Assembly (NCBI RefSeq): GCF_001905845.1
Contig: NZ_LIVZ01000022.1
Span: forward strand, 1 to 48,321
Reading direction: 5' to 3'
DNA from: Streptomyces sp. TSRI0107
GTDB taxonomy: Bacteria; Actinomycetota; Actinomycetes; Streptomycetales; Streptomycetaceae
DNA length: 48,321 nucleotides
In this document: positions 1 through 7,501 of the stretch, piece after piece
Position numbering within the stretch: position 1 is the first letter of the stretch
Layout: each line of letters begins with the position of its first letter
Made by a program: the position numbers and the translations under genes
Notes under the pieces: generated by a model
What the model saw: only the letters and a program-made list of their open reading frames with translations
Database searches by the model: none
Told to the model about the DNA's origin: nothing

Positions 1-376
1 TGTGCGTTCTCATTCTTGTTGCGGTAGGGGGAATGCTCTGACCTGTGAGGCTGCAGATCGTTGAGAGAGACTTCGGTGTGCTTTCTGCGTGTGGAACGGG
101 ACCTTGAACTGCGATACCGCAGGCTTGATGAGAATCCCGCAGATGTATTGAGAATTCTGGTAGTGGCAAGGGATGTCTGCGTGCCTTCGACCGGGGGCGG
201 GCTGGCCCGGTGATCAGCCGGCCGTGCACCTCAAGGGGGCGTCTTGCGGCCACGCGGCTCGGGCTCGTACGCCTGCTGCCCGCAGGCCACCCTGATCTGC
301 CTCGCCGACGATGTCGATCCTGGACGGGAAACCCTGCTCCGAGATCACCGGCCGTAATCTACTGCCGATCATTTCG
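1..376. other. No gene recognised; upstream flank
   Basis: The first ~200 bases are clearly less GC-rich than the rest and contain short palindromes such as AGAATTCT. The short open frames on both strands overlap each other and show no ribosome binding site, family motif or convincing codon bias. I see no intact gene before the HAD-like remnant that starts near 377. Confidence 0.5.
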
Positions 377-561
377 TTGCTGTTGCTGGACCTCGACAAC
401 ACCCGGTCGACCGCGATGTCGCCTTCCGCGACGCCGTCACCGCATTCCTCACCGAGCACCGCCTGCCCGAAACCGGTCTCACATGGGTGGTGACTGTCGA
501 CGCCAACGGCTATACCGCCCGACACGATGTCGCCGCGGCCATGACTGACCGATACAAGTTG
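377..561 (+). pseudogene. HAD-superfamily hydrolase remnant (N-terminal part, frameshifted)
   Basis: One frame reads LLLLDLDNT at 377-403, which is the HAD motif I signature (hydrophobic run, then DxDNT) with the nucleophile Asp. The reading then jumps frame and continues from 406 as VDRDVAFRDAVTAFL, followed by a segment ending near AAMTDRYKL at about 560. The two pieces join naturally if one base has been lost around 404-405, where intact homologues read DNT-L-V. Nothing downstream continues the protein, so both a frameshift and a C-terminal truncation are present. Intact members are about 220-240 residues and act as cytoplasmic phosphatases. No start codon or ribosome binding site is clear. 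I call this a decayed gene. Confidence 0.5.
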
Positions 562-1124
562 CTCAATCCGCACACTTCGCAGGACACCACTGAAATCTCC
601 GCCTGTGGCGCCGAAAGACGCGTGTGCGGCACGAACAAGCGCTGCTGTGCCTCAGGCTGGGAGACCGGCCACCGCACCGCCCCACCCCACTACGGGCCCC
701 GTGCTGGCCCGAAGGCCCGCCCGCAGCTGCGACGCGGTCATGCGGGCGGCGCCGGCGTACCGCTGCGAGGTCGGCCGCCAGATCAAGGACCTCTTCTTGC
801 ACAGTCGTCGGCGGTGTGGCCGCCGGGCCTCTCAAGCCGGTCCCGCCGACCGGTCGCAGTGCCGTCCCCTTCTGGCCGAGAACGGCTGACGCGGAGCGGG
901 GCGGGCGCGGTGGTCAACGCCCCCGCGCTCCCGCTGGGGTGCGGTGGGACGATCTCGCTGTGGCAGCGTCGGACACGTCCGCACCACACCCGTCCGCCGG
1001 CCTGCCGAAGAGGGACTGCATGGTCTCCCTGCAACTGTCGATCAGCACCCGGGCGCTTACCGCGCCCACCGGGGCCGCATGCGTTCCGGCACGGTGACGA
1101 CCGCCACCGCAGCGGCCGAGTCCT
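562..1124. other. No gene recognised
   Basis: Several overlapping frames are open here, as is common at this GC content, but none has a ribosome binding site plus recognisable protein features. The segment is probably degraded sequence linked to the HAD remnant before it. Confidence 0.45.
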
Positions 1125-2018
1125 TCACAGACGGCTTCTTCTCAGGCCTGCTTCCTCTGCTGCGCATGTTCGGGGCCTTCGGAAGATAAAATGCACGGCG
1201 CTGTTGGAGTCCCAGTACGGCATGCCACCCTCGACGCGGTCGGGAGGAGGGAGCAGCCCGAACTTGCGGTAGACCCTCACAATGTCTGATCGAAGCCCGA
1301 AGTGCAATGCGATGTCGTCGTAGGTCCACAAGGATCCCAGGACTGCTGGACGGGAACTTCGTGGACCGGTCCCGAGGAGGACGCGGCGTGTTGAAGCGAC
1401 AGGGGTGACGCCTGCTTCCAGGGTCTGTTCGGCCGTGGGGGTGTGGATGCGGTGCCAGGCGTTGCGCCAGGGGCTGAGAGCGCGTTCGTCGATGCCGCAG
1501 CCGGTCAGGAACGCCTCGTACTGCTGCTGGTTGGTGGGCAGCCGCTGCCGGTTGACGATGCGAGAAGCATTGGCGAGCGGGAGGAGGGCTACGTCGTTTC
1601 CAGCGGTACCGGCACGTCGTTGGAGGGTCCGCAGCGGCGGGGCACCGGCACGCTCGTAGGCGGCGGCGAGTGCGGCGAGGAGGTCTGCCTCGTTGCGGAC
1701 GTATGCAGGCGCGGGCGCGTTGAGCTGGCGCAGGAGACCGCGTTCCTCGATCCGGGCCCGGCGCCAGAGCTCCACCGCCTTCAGGACAGCCCTCGTGGCC
1801 GCCCGGGTGTCGCTCGAGGCTAGGGCGCGGACGTACGCGATCACGTTGCCTTCGGGCGGCACAGATCCCGTGACACGGGTGGTGCGCTGGAGAGTGGAGA
1901 TCGACAAGCCGGTCCGCGAGGCGAGTTCAGTCAGAGTCGGACGACCACCGCCCCAGTACAGCTCCCGGAGAAAACCGGCGAGGGCGAGCCTCTCCCGCCG
2001 GGGCGCGCGGGGGGTCAC
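1125..2018 (-). CDS. Helix-turn-helix regulatory protein with two DNA-binding-like segments
   Basis: A predicted cytoplasmic DNA-binding protein of about 297 residues. Near the N-terminus, LTELASRTGLSISTLQR is a typical helix-turn-helix. Near the C-terminus, YDDIALHFGLRSDIVRVY followed by GLLPPPDR and PYW resembles a MerR/excisionase-type winged helix. The middle is rich in Ala, Arg and Leu and looks helical. I chose the GTG start at 2018 because it overlaps the stop of the upstream small membrane gene (GTGA), giving translational coupling; a longer upstream extension has no such support. The pair is probably a two-gene operon. The target is unknown. The protein could be a transcriptional regulator or the regulatory half of a small mobile-element module. 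Confidence 0.75.
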   Translation of the reverse strand: MTPRAPRRERLALAGFLRELYWGGGRPTLTELASRTGLSISTLQRTTRVTGSVPPEGNVIAYVRALASSDTRAATRAVLKAVELWRRARIEERGLLRQLNAPAPAYVRNEADLLAALAAAYERAGAPPLRTLQRRAGTAGNDVALLPLANASRIVNRQRLPTNQQQYEAFLTGCGIDERALSPWRNAWHRIHTPTAEQTLEAGVTPVASTRRVLLGTGPRSSRPAVLGSLWTYDDIALHFGLRSDIVRVYRKFGLLPPPDRVEGGMPYWDSNSAVHFIFRRPRTCAAEEAGLRRSRL

Positions 2019-2266
2019 GACCGCGGCTCCTGCGTCGCGCGGGCAATGGCTGCGGTGAGCGCGCCGACGAGGCGGCCATCTGCGAACCTGAGACAAGCGG
2101 CCCCGATCGCGCCACAGCCGCCGACGAGGGCCAGTACATCACCGACAGAATGACCGCTCGCGGCCAGAGCCCCGCCGATGACGGGAAAGGCGACGACGCC
2201 CAGGACGGGAGCCGAGCCGGGACGGGAGGAACGCTTGGGCGGGGAAGGGGGGAAAGCCTGGGGCAT
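2015..2266 (-). CDS. Small membrane protein (83 aa)
   Basis: Starts at ATG 2266 with AGGAG seven bases upstream, which fixes the start inside a longer open frame. The first ~17 residues are Pro/Ser/Lys/Arg-rich and polar. They are followed by a hydrophobic helix around VLGVVAFPVIGGALAASG and a second hydrophobic stretch around VLALVGGCGAIGAACL, so two membrane passes are likely. It overlaps the downstream HTH gene by the GTGA junction. I do not recognise the family. The arrangement of a tiny two-helix membrane protein plus a cytoplasmic HTH protein recalls Streptomyces plasmid spd-type or phage-like modules, but that is only a resemblance. Confidence 0.65.
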   Translation of the reverse strand: MPQAFPPSPPKRSSRPGSAPVLGVVAFPVIGGALAASGHSVGDVLALVGGCGAIGAACLRFADGRLVGALTAAIARATQEPRS

Positions 2267-2674
2267 GACAGCACTCCTGGAACTGGGCCGGCCCGCCCCC
2301 ACGCGAAGCGGGCGGCTGATGGCCATAGACACGGGTCGCAATCCGCCGGATGTCGCTAGCAGTTGACGCTGCTCGACGCGGCCCGGCGAGGGCCTCAGCA
2401 TGCCACGGCGCCGCCACACACTGCCTCGGCAGAATGTCCGTAATGCCCCCCGTGAGGTCGGCGGTGTTCCAGCAACCGTCGTCACTCGGTGACACTCATT
2501 CGCGGGCCCCCGGGGGCAGCCACTCGTTCGCATACGGCCTGACCAGCATCAGAGGCCACCATCTGGATGCCACCAGGCCACACTCTGTGATGTCCGTGGT
2601 CACGAGCGTTCCAGCTCCGCTTGCCCAATTGAGAAGACCACGGCCATGATGCGACCCATCGGCGCCAGCTCCCC

Positions 2675-2692
2675 GGAGCGGGCAGCCGCTCC
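2675..2692. terminator. Hairpin, 7-bp stem
   Basis: GGAGCGG-GCAG-CCGCTCC forms a perfect 7-bp stem with a 4-base loop. It lies in non-coding DNA downstream of the STAND gene on the minus strand. No T-run follows, as is usual for Streptomyces terminators. Confidence 0.35.
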
Positions 2693-2756
2693 TGAGCTCA
2701 CGGGTCGCAATCCGCTGCGTCAGGACATCTGCAGGGCCTGTTGACGCACGCCCTGC

Positions 2757-2796
2757 CGCATCAGCCCGGGCACACCTGTGTGTCCGGGCCGATGCG
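2757..2796. terminator. Long hairpin, probable terminator
   Basis: Two 19-base arms (2757-2775 and 2778-2796) separated by CT pair with one mismatch and one G-T pair. This is the longest stem in the region and lies about 320 bases downstream of the STAND nuclease stop, so it is a plausible terminator for that gene, or a structured site of its own. Confidence 0.5.
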
Positions 2797-2871
2797 CGTC
2801 CGGACCACCGGCCGCCACACGCCGAGACCAGCGCCCTGTTGACCGACACGCCCGGACGCCCCCTTACCGAG

Positions 2872-2889
2872 GCCGCACCCGGGTGCGGC
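2872..2889. repeat. Perfect 18-bp palindrome
   Basis: GCCGCACCC-GGGTGCGGC is a perfect palindrome with no spacer, in non-coding DNA. The lack of a loop fits a dimeric protein-binding site better than a terminator. No adjacent promoter is evident. Confidence 0.5.
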
Positions 2890-3113
2890 GGCGGATCAGG
2901 TGCATGCCGAGGACGAACAGCAGCTGTTGCCCGGCCTGTTCGAACTGTTGCTGCAGGCTGCCGCCCCGGCAGTCGTGGTCACCTCAAGGAACCCCCGCCG
3001 GCGTCGGCTGGCGCGCGGCCGTGTGTGAGGTCTCATCGGCGCTGCGGCAGCGCTCCGGCCTTGACCTGTGGCCCAGCAGATGTGATGTGCGGCGGAGTGG
3101 GGGGAGGGGGGTG

Positions 3114-5849
3114 TCACGATCCAGGCGTCGGCGGGTGGACGGCGAGTCTTTCCACCACGCGCCGTTGGTGCTGGATGTCGTATGCCTGGTCGGGGGTGAC
3201 CTCGTAGTGGTCAAGGGCGTCGAGTTCGGCGCGGGCGGCGGCGATGTCTCCAAGGTAGGCCAGTACAACGGCGCGCTGGGAGCGCAGTCCGACCATGTCC
3301 TCCGGCAGGTTGTAGTCGTTGGCCACCGGGATGAGCTGACGGTCGAGGAGGTCCAGGGCTGCGCGGGTCTCGCCGACTTGCATCAGGGTCTCGACAGCGT
3401 CCTGGCCCAGGTCGACGGCAGAGCGCCAGGCGGCGGTGAACAGGTACAGCTTCATGGCGGGGAACGCCGCGAGACCGTAGCCGATACCGAGTTTGCGGCA
3501 CGATTTCACGAACAGGGCGTAGCAGTCGGCGAGGCGCTTGTAGTCGTCGGGACTCTCGCTGGACTCGAATGCTTGGCGCAGGGCGGTCGTGTCGCCGAAG
3601 AGGTGGGCGTTCTCGAGGTGGAGGTGGCTGCGATAGTCGTCGGCGAGTTCGGCCGCGGCGCCCCCTGCGGCCTGGTACTTGCCGGCGAAGTAGAGGCCTT
3701 GCGCGTAGGAGTAGCGCAGGGCTCGCTCGTAGGATGAGGGGGCCGGGATCGAGGCCAGCGCGGTCTCGAAGGCGGCGTGTAGGGCGTCGACGTCCTCGGC
3801 CAGCCCATACAGGAGGAGTTGCCGGGTAGCCAGCAGGACTCGTTCCCGGGGGCCGATCGTGTCACCGGTCGCGACGAGGTCTTCCATGGCGTGCACATGC
3901 CGTGCGCAGGTGTCCCAGTCGGCCTCTACGTAGGCCCAGGTGGCCAGCGCATTGTGTGCTTCCAGACGGCTGATGGTGTCGCGGTCGGCGTCGTCCGCCA
4001 GATCCGCCATCACTGCACGGAGCTCGCGGGGGTATCCGCCCTCGTAGAAGCTTTCGAGATTGGTGAGTTCGAGAAGTACGTCGGTCTGTCCGGTTTCGGC
4101 GAGCAGGCGCATCCACCGGGCCAGGCGGGCAATGCCTCGGTGGCCTTCGAGTAGGCGGCTGAGGGTGTGCGCGATGTTCTGGGCGGTCTGCGCGGGGAGG
4201 TCTTCGGCTGCCTGGGCGGCCAGGGGACGCAAGGCGTCGTGGAGGGCAGTGTGCCCGTGGGTGAAGGACTGTGTCAGACCGCGGCCGGCGAGTTCACGCA
4301 CGGCCCGGGCGGTGACGGTGGGACGTGTGATGCCTGCAGCCGTAGCGAGCTGCTGGAGTTCGCCGCCGCTCAAGGGGACCTCGGCGATCGCCAGGAGGGC
4401 GGCGACAGTCCGCGCGTGTTCCGAGAGCTGCTCGAAGGTCTGATCGAGGATGAGTTCCTGGGCGGTGGGGGTGAGGTGGGTCTGCGCCTGAACGGCGTCG
4501 CAGAACGCGGCCGTATCTCCTGAGTGGACGGTACGGGTCAACAGGGCGGAATTGAGCACGTACAGGGGCAGGCCGGCCGTCATGGCGAGAACGCGCTGCG
4601 CGGTGGGGTAGTCCAGGGCGCACTCTTCGGCGGCGAATGCCGTCGCGATGGTGTCCGTGGTCCACCCCGGCAGCGACTCGGCGGTGATTCCGAGCTGTAC
4701 GGCGAGGGGAATCAGCTGCGGCAGGGGTTGGCCCAGCAGCGTGATCCTGGCCGTCGGCAGGGCGCGGACTAGCAGGTGTACGTCCTCGGACGGAAGGTGG
4801 TGCATGTTGTCGACGACCACCGCGATGACCCTGTCGTCGCGGGCGAGACGGCTGTGCACTGCCCTCAGTACGTCGATGCCGGCCCCGTTCGGTAGGCCGG
4901 CGGCGTCGGACCCGCTGAGGTGGCGGGCGGCGATCTCCCGGGCCAGCGCCCCGGGAACCGCCGCGGGTGGCAACTGGGCGGCATCGAAGTAGGTGACCGG
5001 GAACGGGCAGCGGGCGGCGGCGTGCGCCGCCCAGGTGGTCTTGCCGGACCCGGAGAACCCTGTGACCAGCCGCACACGCTGCTCGCCGGTCAGTTCCGGC
5101 TCGTCGCCGTGCGGCCGGTAGACCTCGGGCGCCTCGGGGAAGGCCTGCAGTTCCTCGACGAACTGTTCGTACAGGTCAGCCAGTTCACTGGCGTGGAAGA
5201 GCTGTCCGTGGGCTCCGGTGGACGCGTACTGCATGCGCGCGGCCAGCTTCCACACCAGCGTCTGCGGGTGCAGGGATCCGAACGGGACCTGCGCGGCCTG
5301 CTCGGTGCACCAGCGCAGGAGGCCATCGAGATCCGCAGCTGCTGGCGGCAGCCACATCTCGTCCGGATGCGGATGGCCGGGCCATAGCAAAGACACGTCT
5401 GCCGGCCAGTCCGGCTGCCGAGTCATCTGCAGCAGTTCGGGGCCCGGGACGGTGTTCGTGACCACGATCAGCTTGGGCGTGCCGGTGCGCCGACCTGCCG
5501 TGTGCTCGGCGCGCAGAGCCGCGAACCGTTCGACCGACCCCTTGACGGCGCCCCACGTCAGGGTGCCCTGCCGGGTCTTGACCTGCAGATACAGGTGCCG
5601 GCCGGGAAGGGTTACCTCCACGTCCTCGTCCTTCTCCACCAGGAGCGTGCGCCCACAGGCGTCCCGAAGCCGCAGCAAGCAGCCCACGGCGTACAGGTTC
5701 TGGTAGGTGAACCCTCGATGCAGGGAAGTGATGCGTCGCAACTGGTCCGTATCGAGCGGGGCGGATGGCTCTGAGGCGGTGTCCGAGCTGGTCCCGGTGT
5801 CCCGGGGCGACTTGCTGTCCTGCACGCCGTCAGGGTACCGGCCGGCCAC
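3114..5849 (-). CDS. STAND NTPase with N-terminal DUF4297-like PD-(D/E)XK nuclease (Avs/Cap4-like defence protein)
   Basis: A 911-residue protein in three parts. Residues ~47-95 carry GFTYQ, then LLVEKDEDVEV and LQVKT. This is the pattern of the DUF4297/Cap4 PD-(D/E)XK nuclease fold, with likely active residues E72/D77, Q89 and K91. Residues ~260-450 are a STAND-type NTPase with Walker A GFSGSGKT (264-271) and Walker B VIAVVVDN (341-348). The remaining ~450 residues are helical, Ala/Leu-rich repeats typical of TPR-like sensor arms. Known relatives sense phage components and then degrade DNA; that role is inferred here. The gene is transcribed away from the MBL/E2-E1-JAB operon, 338 bases apart. 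The GTG start at 5849 has no clear ribosome binding site, and GTG 5825 is an alternative. Confidence 0.75.
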   Translation of the reverse strand: MAGRYPDGVQDSKSPRDTGTSSDTASEPSAPLDTDQLRRITSLHRGFTYQNLYAVGCLLRLRDACGRTLLVEKDEDVEVTLPGRHLYLQVKTRQGTLTWGAVKGSVERFAALRAEHTAGRRTGTPKLIVVTNTVPGPELLQMTRQPDWPADVSLLWPGHPHPDEMWLPPAAADLDGLLRWCTEQAAQVPFGSLHPQTLVWKLAARMQYASTGAHGQLFHASELADLYEQFVEELQAFPEAPEVYRPHGDEPELTGEQRVRLVTGFSGSGKTTWAAHAAARCPFPVTYFDAAQLPPAAVPGALAREIAARHLSGSDAAGLPNGAGIDVLRAVHSRLARDDRVIAVVVDNMHHLPSEDVHLLVRALPTARITLLGQPLPQLIPLAVQLGITAESLPGWTTDTIATAFAAEECALDYPTAQRVLAMTAGLPLYVLNSALLTRTVHSGDTAAFCDAVQAQTHLTPTAQELILDQTFEQLSEHARTVAALLAIAEVPLSGGELQQLATAAGITRPTVTARAVRELAGRGLTQSFTHGHTALHDALRPLAAQAAEDLPAQTAQNIAHTLSRLLEGHRGIARLARWMRLLAETGQTDVLLELTNLESFYEGGYPRELRAVMADLADDADRDTISRLEAHNALATWAYVEADWDTCARHVHAMEDLVATGDTIGPRERVLLATRQLLLYGLAEDVDALHAAFETALASIPAPSSYERALRYSYAQGLYFAGKYQAAGGAAAELADDYRSHLHLENAHLFGDTTALRQAFESSESPDDYKRLADCYALFVKSCRKLGIGYGLAAFPAMKLYLFTAAWRSAVDLGQDAVETLMQVGETRAALDLLDRQLIPVANDYNLPEDMVGLRSQRAVVLAYLGDIAAARAELDALDHYEVTPDQAYDIQHQRRVVERLAVHPPTPGS

Positions 5850-6187
5850 ACGTCGAGCACGGGCCCGCCGGGGCGACGGTCGGCCGAGGGAGAGCAGGCG
5901 CCGGGCCCCTCGGCGGCAGGCGCCCGGTGCCGGTCCGCTGCCCCGGCGCGCTGGTCGGGCGCCACCGCTCGGGCCGGACGGACCCTCGCGGCGGGCCGGT
6001 CCGATGCAGGGGCCCGGCTACCTGCACAAGGCGGCCGAGGGCGCTCCGTCGTGCCACGGCATCGCGCCCCCCGGCTGGTGAAACGCCGGGTGAGAGTGCG
6101 TTGTCAGTGGGGCGTGATAGATCTGGGAGTGGCTGAACTTATGGGGTTTTCCCGCTAGTTGATTTTCATCACGTGAAGAGGCAGGAC
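5850..6187. promoter_or_regulatory. Divergent intergenic region between STAND nuclease and MBL operon
   Basis: A non-coding 338-base region that must hold the promoters of both divergent transcription units. The left two thirds are extremely GC-rich with no gene. The right third contains a PafBC-like promoter match (6101-6123) and a more AT-rich 5' leader before the MBL gene. Confidence 0.6.
6101..6123 (+). promoter_or_regulatory. PafBC/RecA-NDp-like DNA-damage promoter
   Basis: TTGTCAGTG (6101-6109), eight bases, then TAGATC (6118-6123) matches the mycobacterial RecA-independent DNA-damage motif TTGTCRGTG-N8-TAnnnT in the whole nine-base box and the spacing. In the -10 hexamer it lacks only the final T. 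It lies about 65 bases upstream of the MBL ATG, so a leader of about 55-60 bases is expected. A second copy is at 25174-25196. Control by a PafBC homologue is inferred. Confidence 0.65.
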
Positions 6188-7501
6188 ATGGTCGAGACGG
6201 AACTTCCCGAGCAGGGGGTGGTGTTCTGGCCGGTCGGCACGGGCGACTCCACCACCATCGTCCTCGGCGGTGAGCTGGTCCTGCAGGTCGATCTGCGCGA
6301 CATGAAGGCCGCCGACGAGGAGAACGCGGTGGTCGCCGCGGTCATCGACCGTCTGGCAGAGACCCTCCCGTGCCCCGACCGGTTCGGCGGCGAGACCCCC
6401 TACCTGGCCGTATTCGCCCTCACCCACGCCGACTCCGACCACTGCTGCGGCTTCGGCGACCTGCTGGACAGCGACATCCTGATCGGGGAGATATGGGCCA
6501 CCCCGCGGCTGTGGCGGGAGATCTCCGAGGACCAGACCATGTGCAACGACGCCCGCCTCTTCCAGGACGAGGTCGAGCGCCGTGTCGCAGCCACCCTCGA
6601 GGCCCTCGAGAACGGCGAGGAGCCCGCAAGCGGCAACCGTGTGCGCATCATCGGCTACGACGACGACCGCGACCAGCACTCCTACAGCCAACTGCCCGAC
6701 AAGTACTTCACCTTCCCCGGACAGACGATCACCACGATCGACGGCACTGACCTGTCGGAGACGTTCGAGGCGTTCGTACACGCCCCGTTCAAGGGAGACT
6801 GCGCCGGCGAGCGCAACGAGACCTCCCTCGCCCTACAGATCCGCATGCACACCGGCGACGGCACGACGGGCCGGCTGCTGCTCCTGGGTGACCTCGCCTA
6901 CCCCACGATCAAGAAGATCTTCGACAACAGCGAGTACTTCGGCAACACCGACCGGGTGGAGTGGGACGTGCTGCTCTCCCCGCACCACTGCTCCAAGAAA
7001 GTCATGTACGCCAAGGGCGACGACGGTGAGGAGGAGCTGAAGCAGGACATCCTCGACCAGTTCGAAACCTACGCCAGTGCGGACGCGCGGGTGATCGCAA
7101 GCTCGCGGCCGTTCCGGGACCAGGACGAGAAGGGGCACAATCCGCCCCATCTGCTGGCCCGGGACGCCTACGAGAAGGTCACCGCACTGCCAGTGTTGTG
7201 CACGGGGGAGTACCCCACCAAGGACGAGCCGCGGCCGGTGGTGTTCGCTCTGGAGCCCTTCCTGGGCTTCGAACTCGTCGACGTCAGCGAGCTGGAGAGC
7301 AAGTCTCTAGTGATGAAGGCCGCCGGCGGTGGCCGCAGGATCCTGGCCGGGCTGGGCACTGCCCGCTTCCCGGCCGCATCCTTCACCGGCACGGCCGCTC
7401 TACCCTCGCCGCGCGGAGCCGAAGCCGCCCGCAGCGCCGTCGAGCAGGCTCGCGGAGACAAAGCAGCCCCCGCTACTTCCCTCGGCTTCGGTGACGCGTG
7501 A
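6188..7501 (+). CDS. Metallo-beta-lactamase-fold protein (ComEC/Rec2-like) of the conjugation operon
   Basis: A 437-residue MBL-fold protein with intact metal ligands: THADSDH (H80, D82, D84, H85), LLLLGD (D235) and SPHHCS (H266/H267). These match the MBL domain of ComEC-type proteins and nucleotide or nucleic-acid hydrolases. No signal peptide or membrane helix is visible, so it is a cytoplasmic hydrolase. The last ~60 residues are Ala/Pro-rich, look disordered and end in LGFGDA. I chose ATG 6188 because AGGCAGG precedes it; GTG 6173 is also possible. Its stop overlaps the next gene's GTG (GTGA), so the two products are translationally coupled. It sits where a CD-NTase would sit in a CBASS operon. 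Its substrate is unknown. Confidence 0.8.
   Translation: MVETELPEQGVVFWPVGTGDSTTIVLGGELVLQVDLRDMKAADEENAVVAAVIDRLAETLPCPDRFGGETPYLAVFALTHADSDHCCGFGDLLDSDILIGEIWATPRLWREISEDQTMCNDARLFQDEVERRVAATLEALENGEEPASGNRVRIIGYDDDRDQHSYSQLPDKYFTFPGQTITTIDGTDLSETFEAFVHAPFKGDCAGERNETSLALQIRMHTGDGTTGRLLLLGDLAYPTIKKIFDNSEYFGNTDRVEWDVLLSPHHCSKKVMYAKGDDGEEELKQDILDQFETYASADARVIASSRPFRDQDEKGHNPPHLLARDAYEKVTALPVLCTGEYPTKDEPRPVVFALEPFLGFELVDVSELESKSLVMKAAGGGRRILAGLGTARFPAASFTGTAALPSPRGAEAARSAVEQARGDKAAPATSLGFGDA

Larger units (their letters stand above)
2267..3113. other. Intergenic region with hairpins and a palindrome, no gene recognised
   Basis: About 850 bases without a convincing gene. Open frames on both strands lack ribosome binding sites and family features. 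The region holds at least three strong inverted repeats (2675-2692, 2757-2796 and 2872-2889), and the downstream end of the STAND nuclease gene faces it. It probably contains that gene's terminator and otherwise eroded sequence. Confidence 0.5.

Noticed and set aside
2778..3737. 319-codon plus-strand frame
   Set aside because: Mostly antisense to the STAND nuclease C-terminus, with low-complexity Gly/Val sequence.
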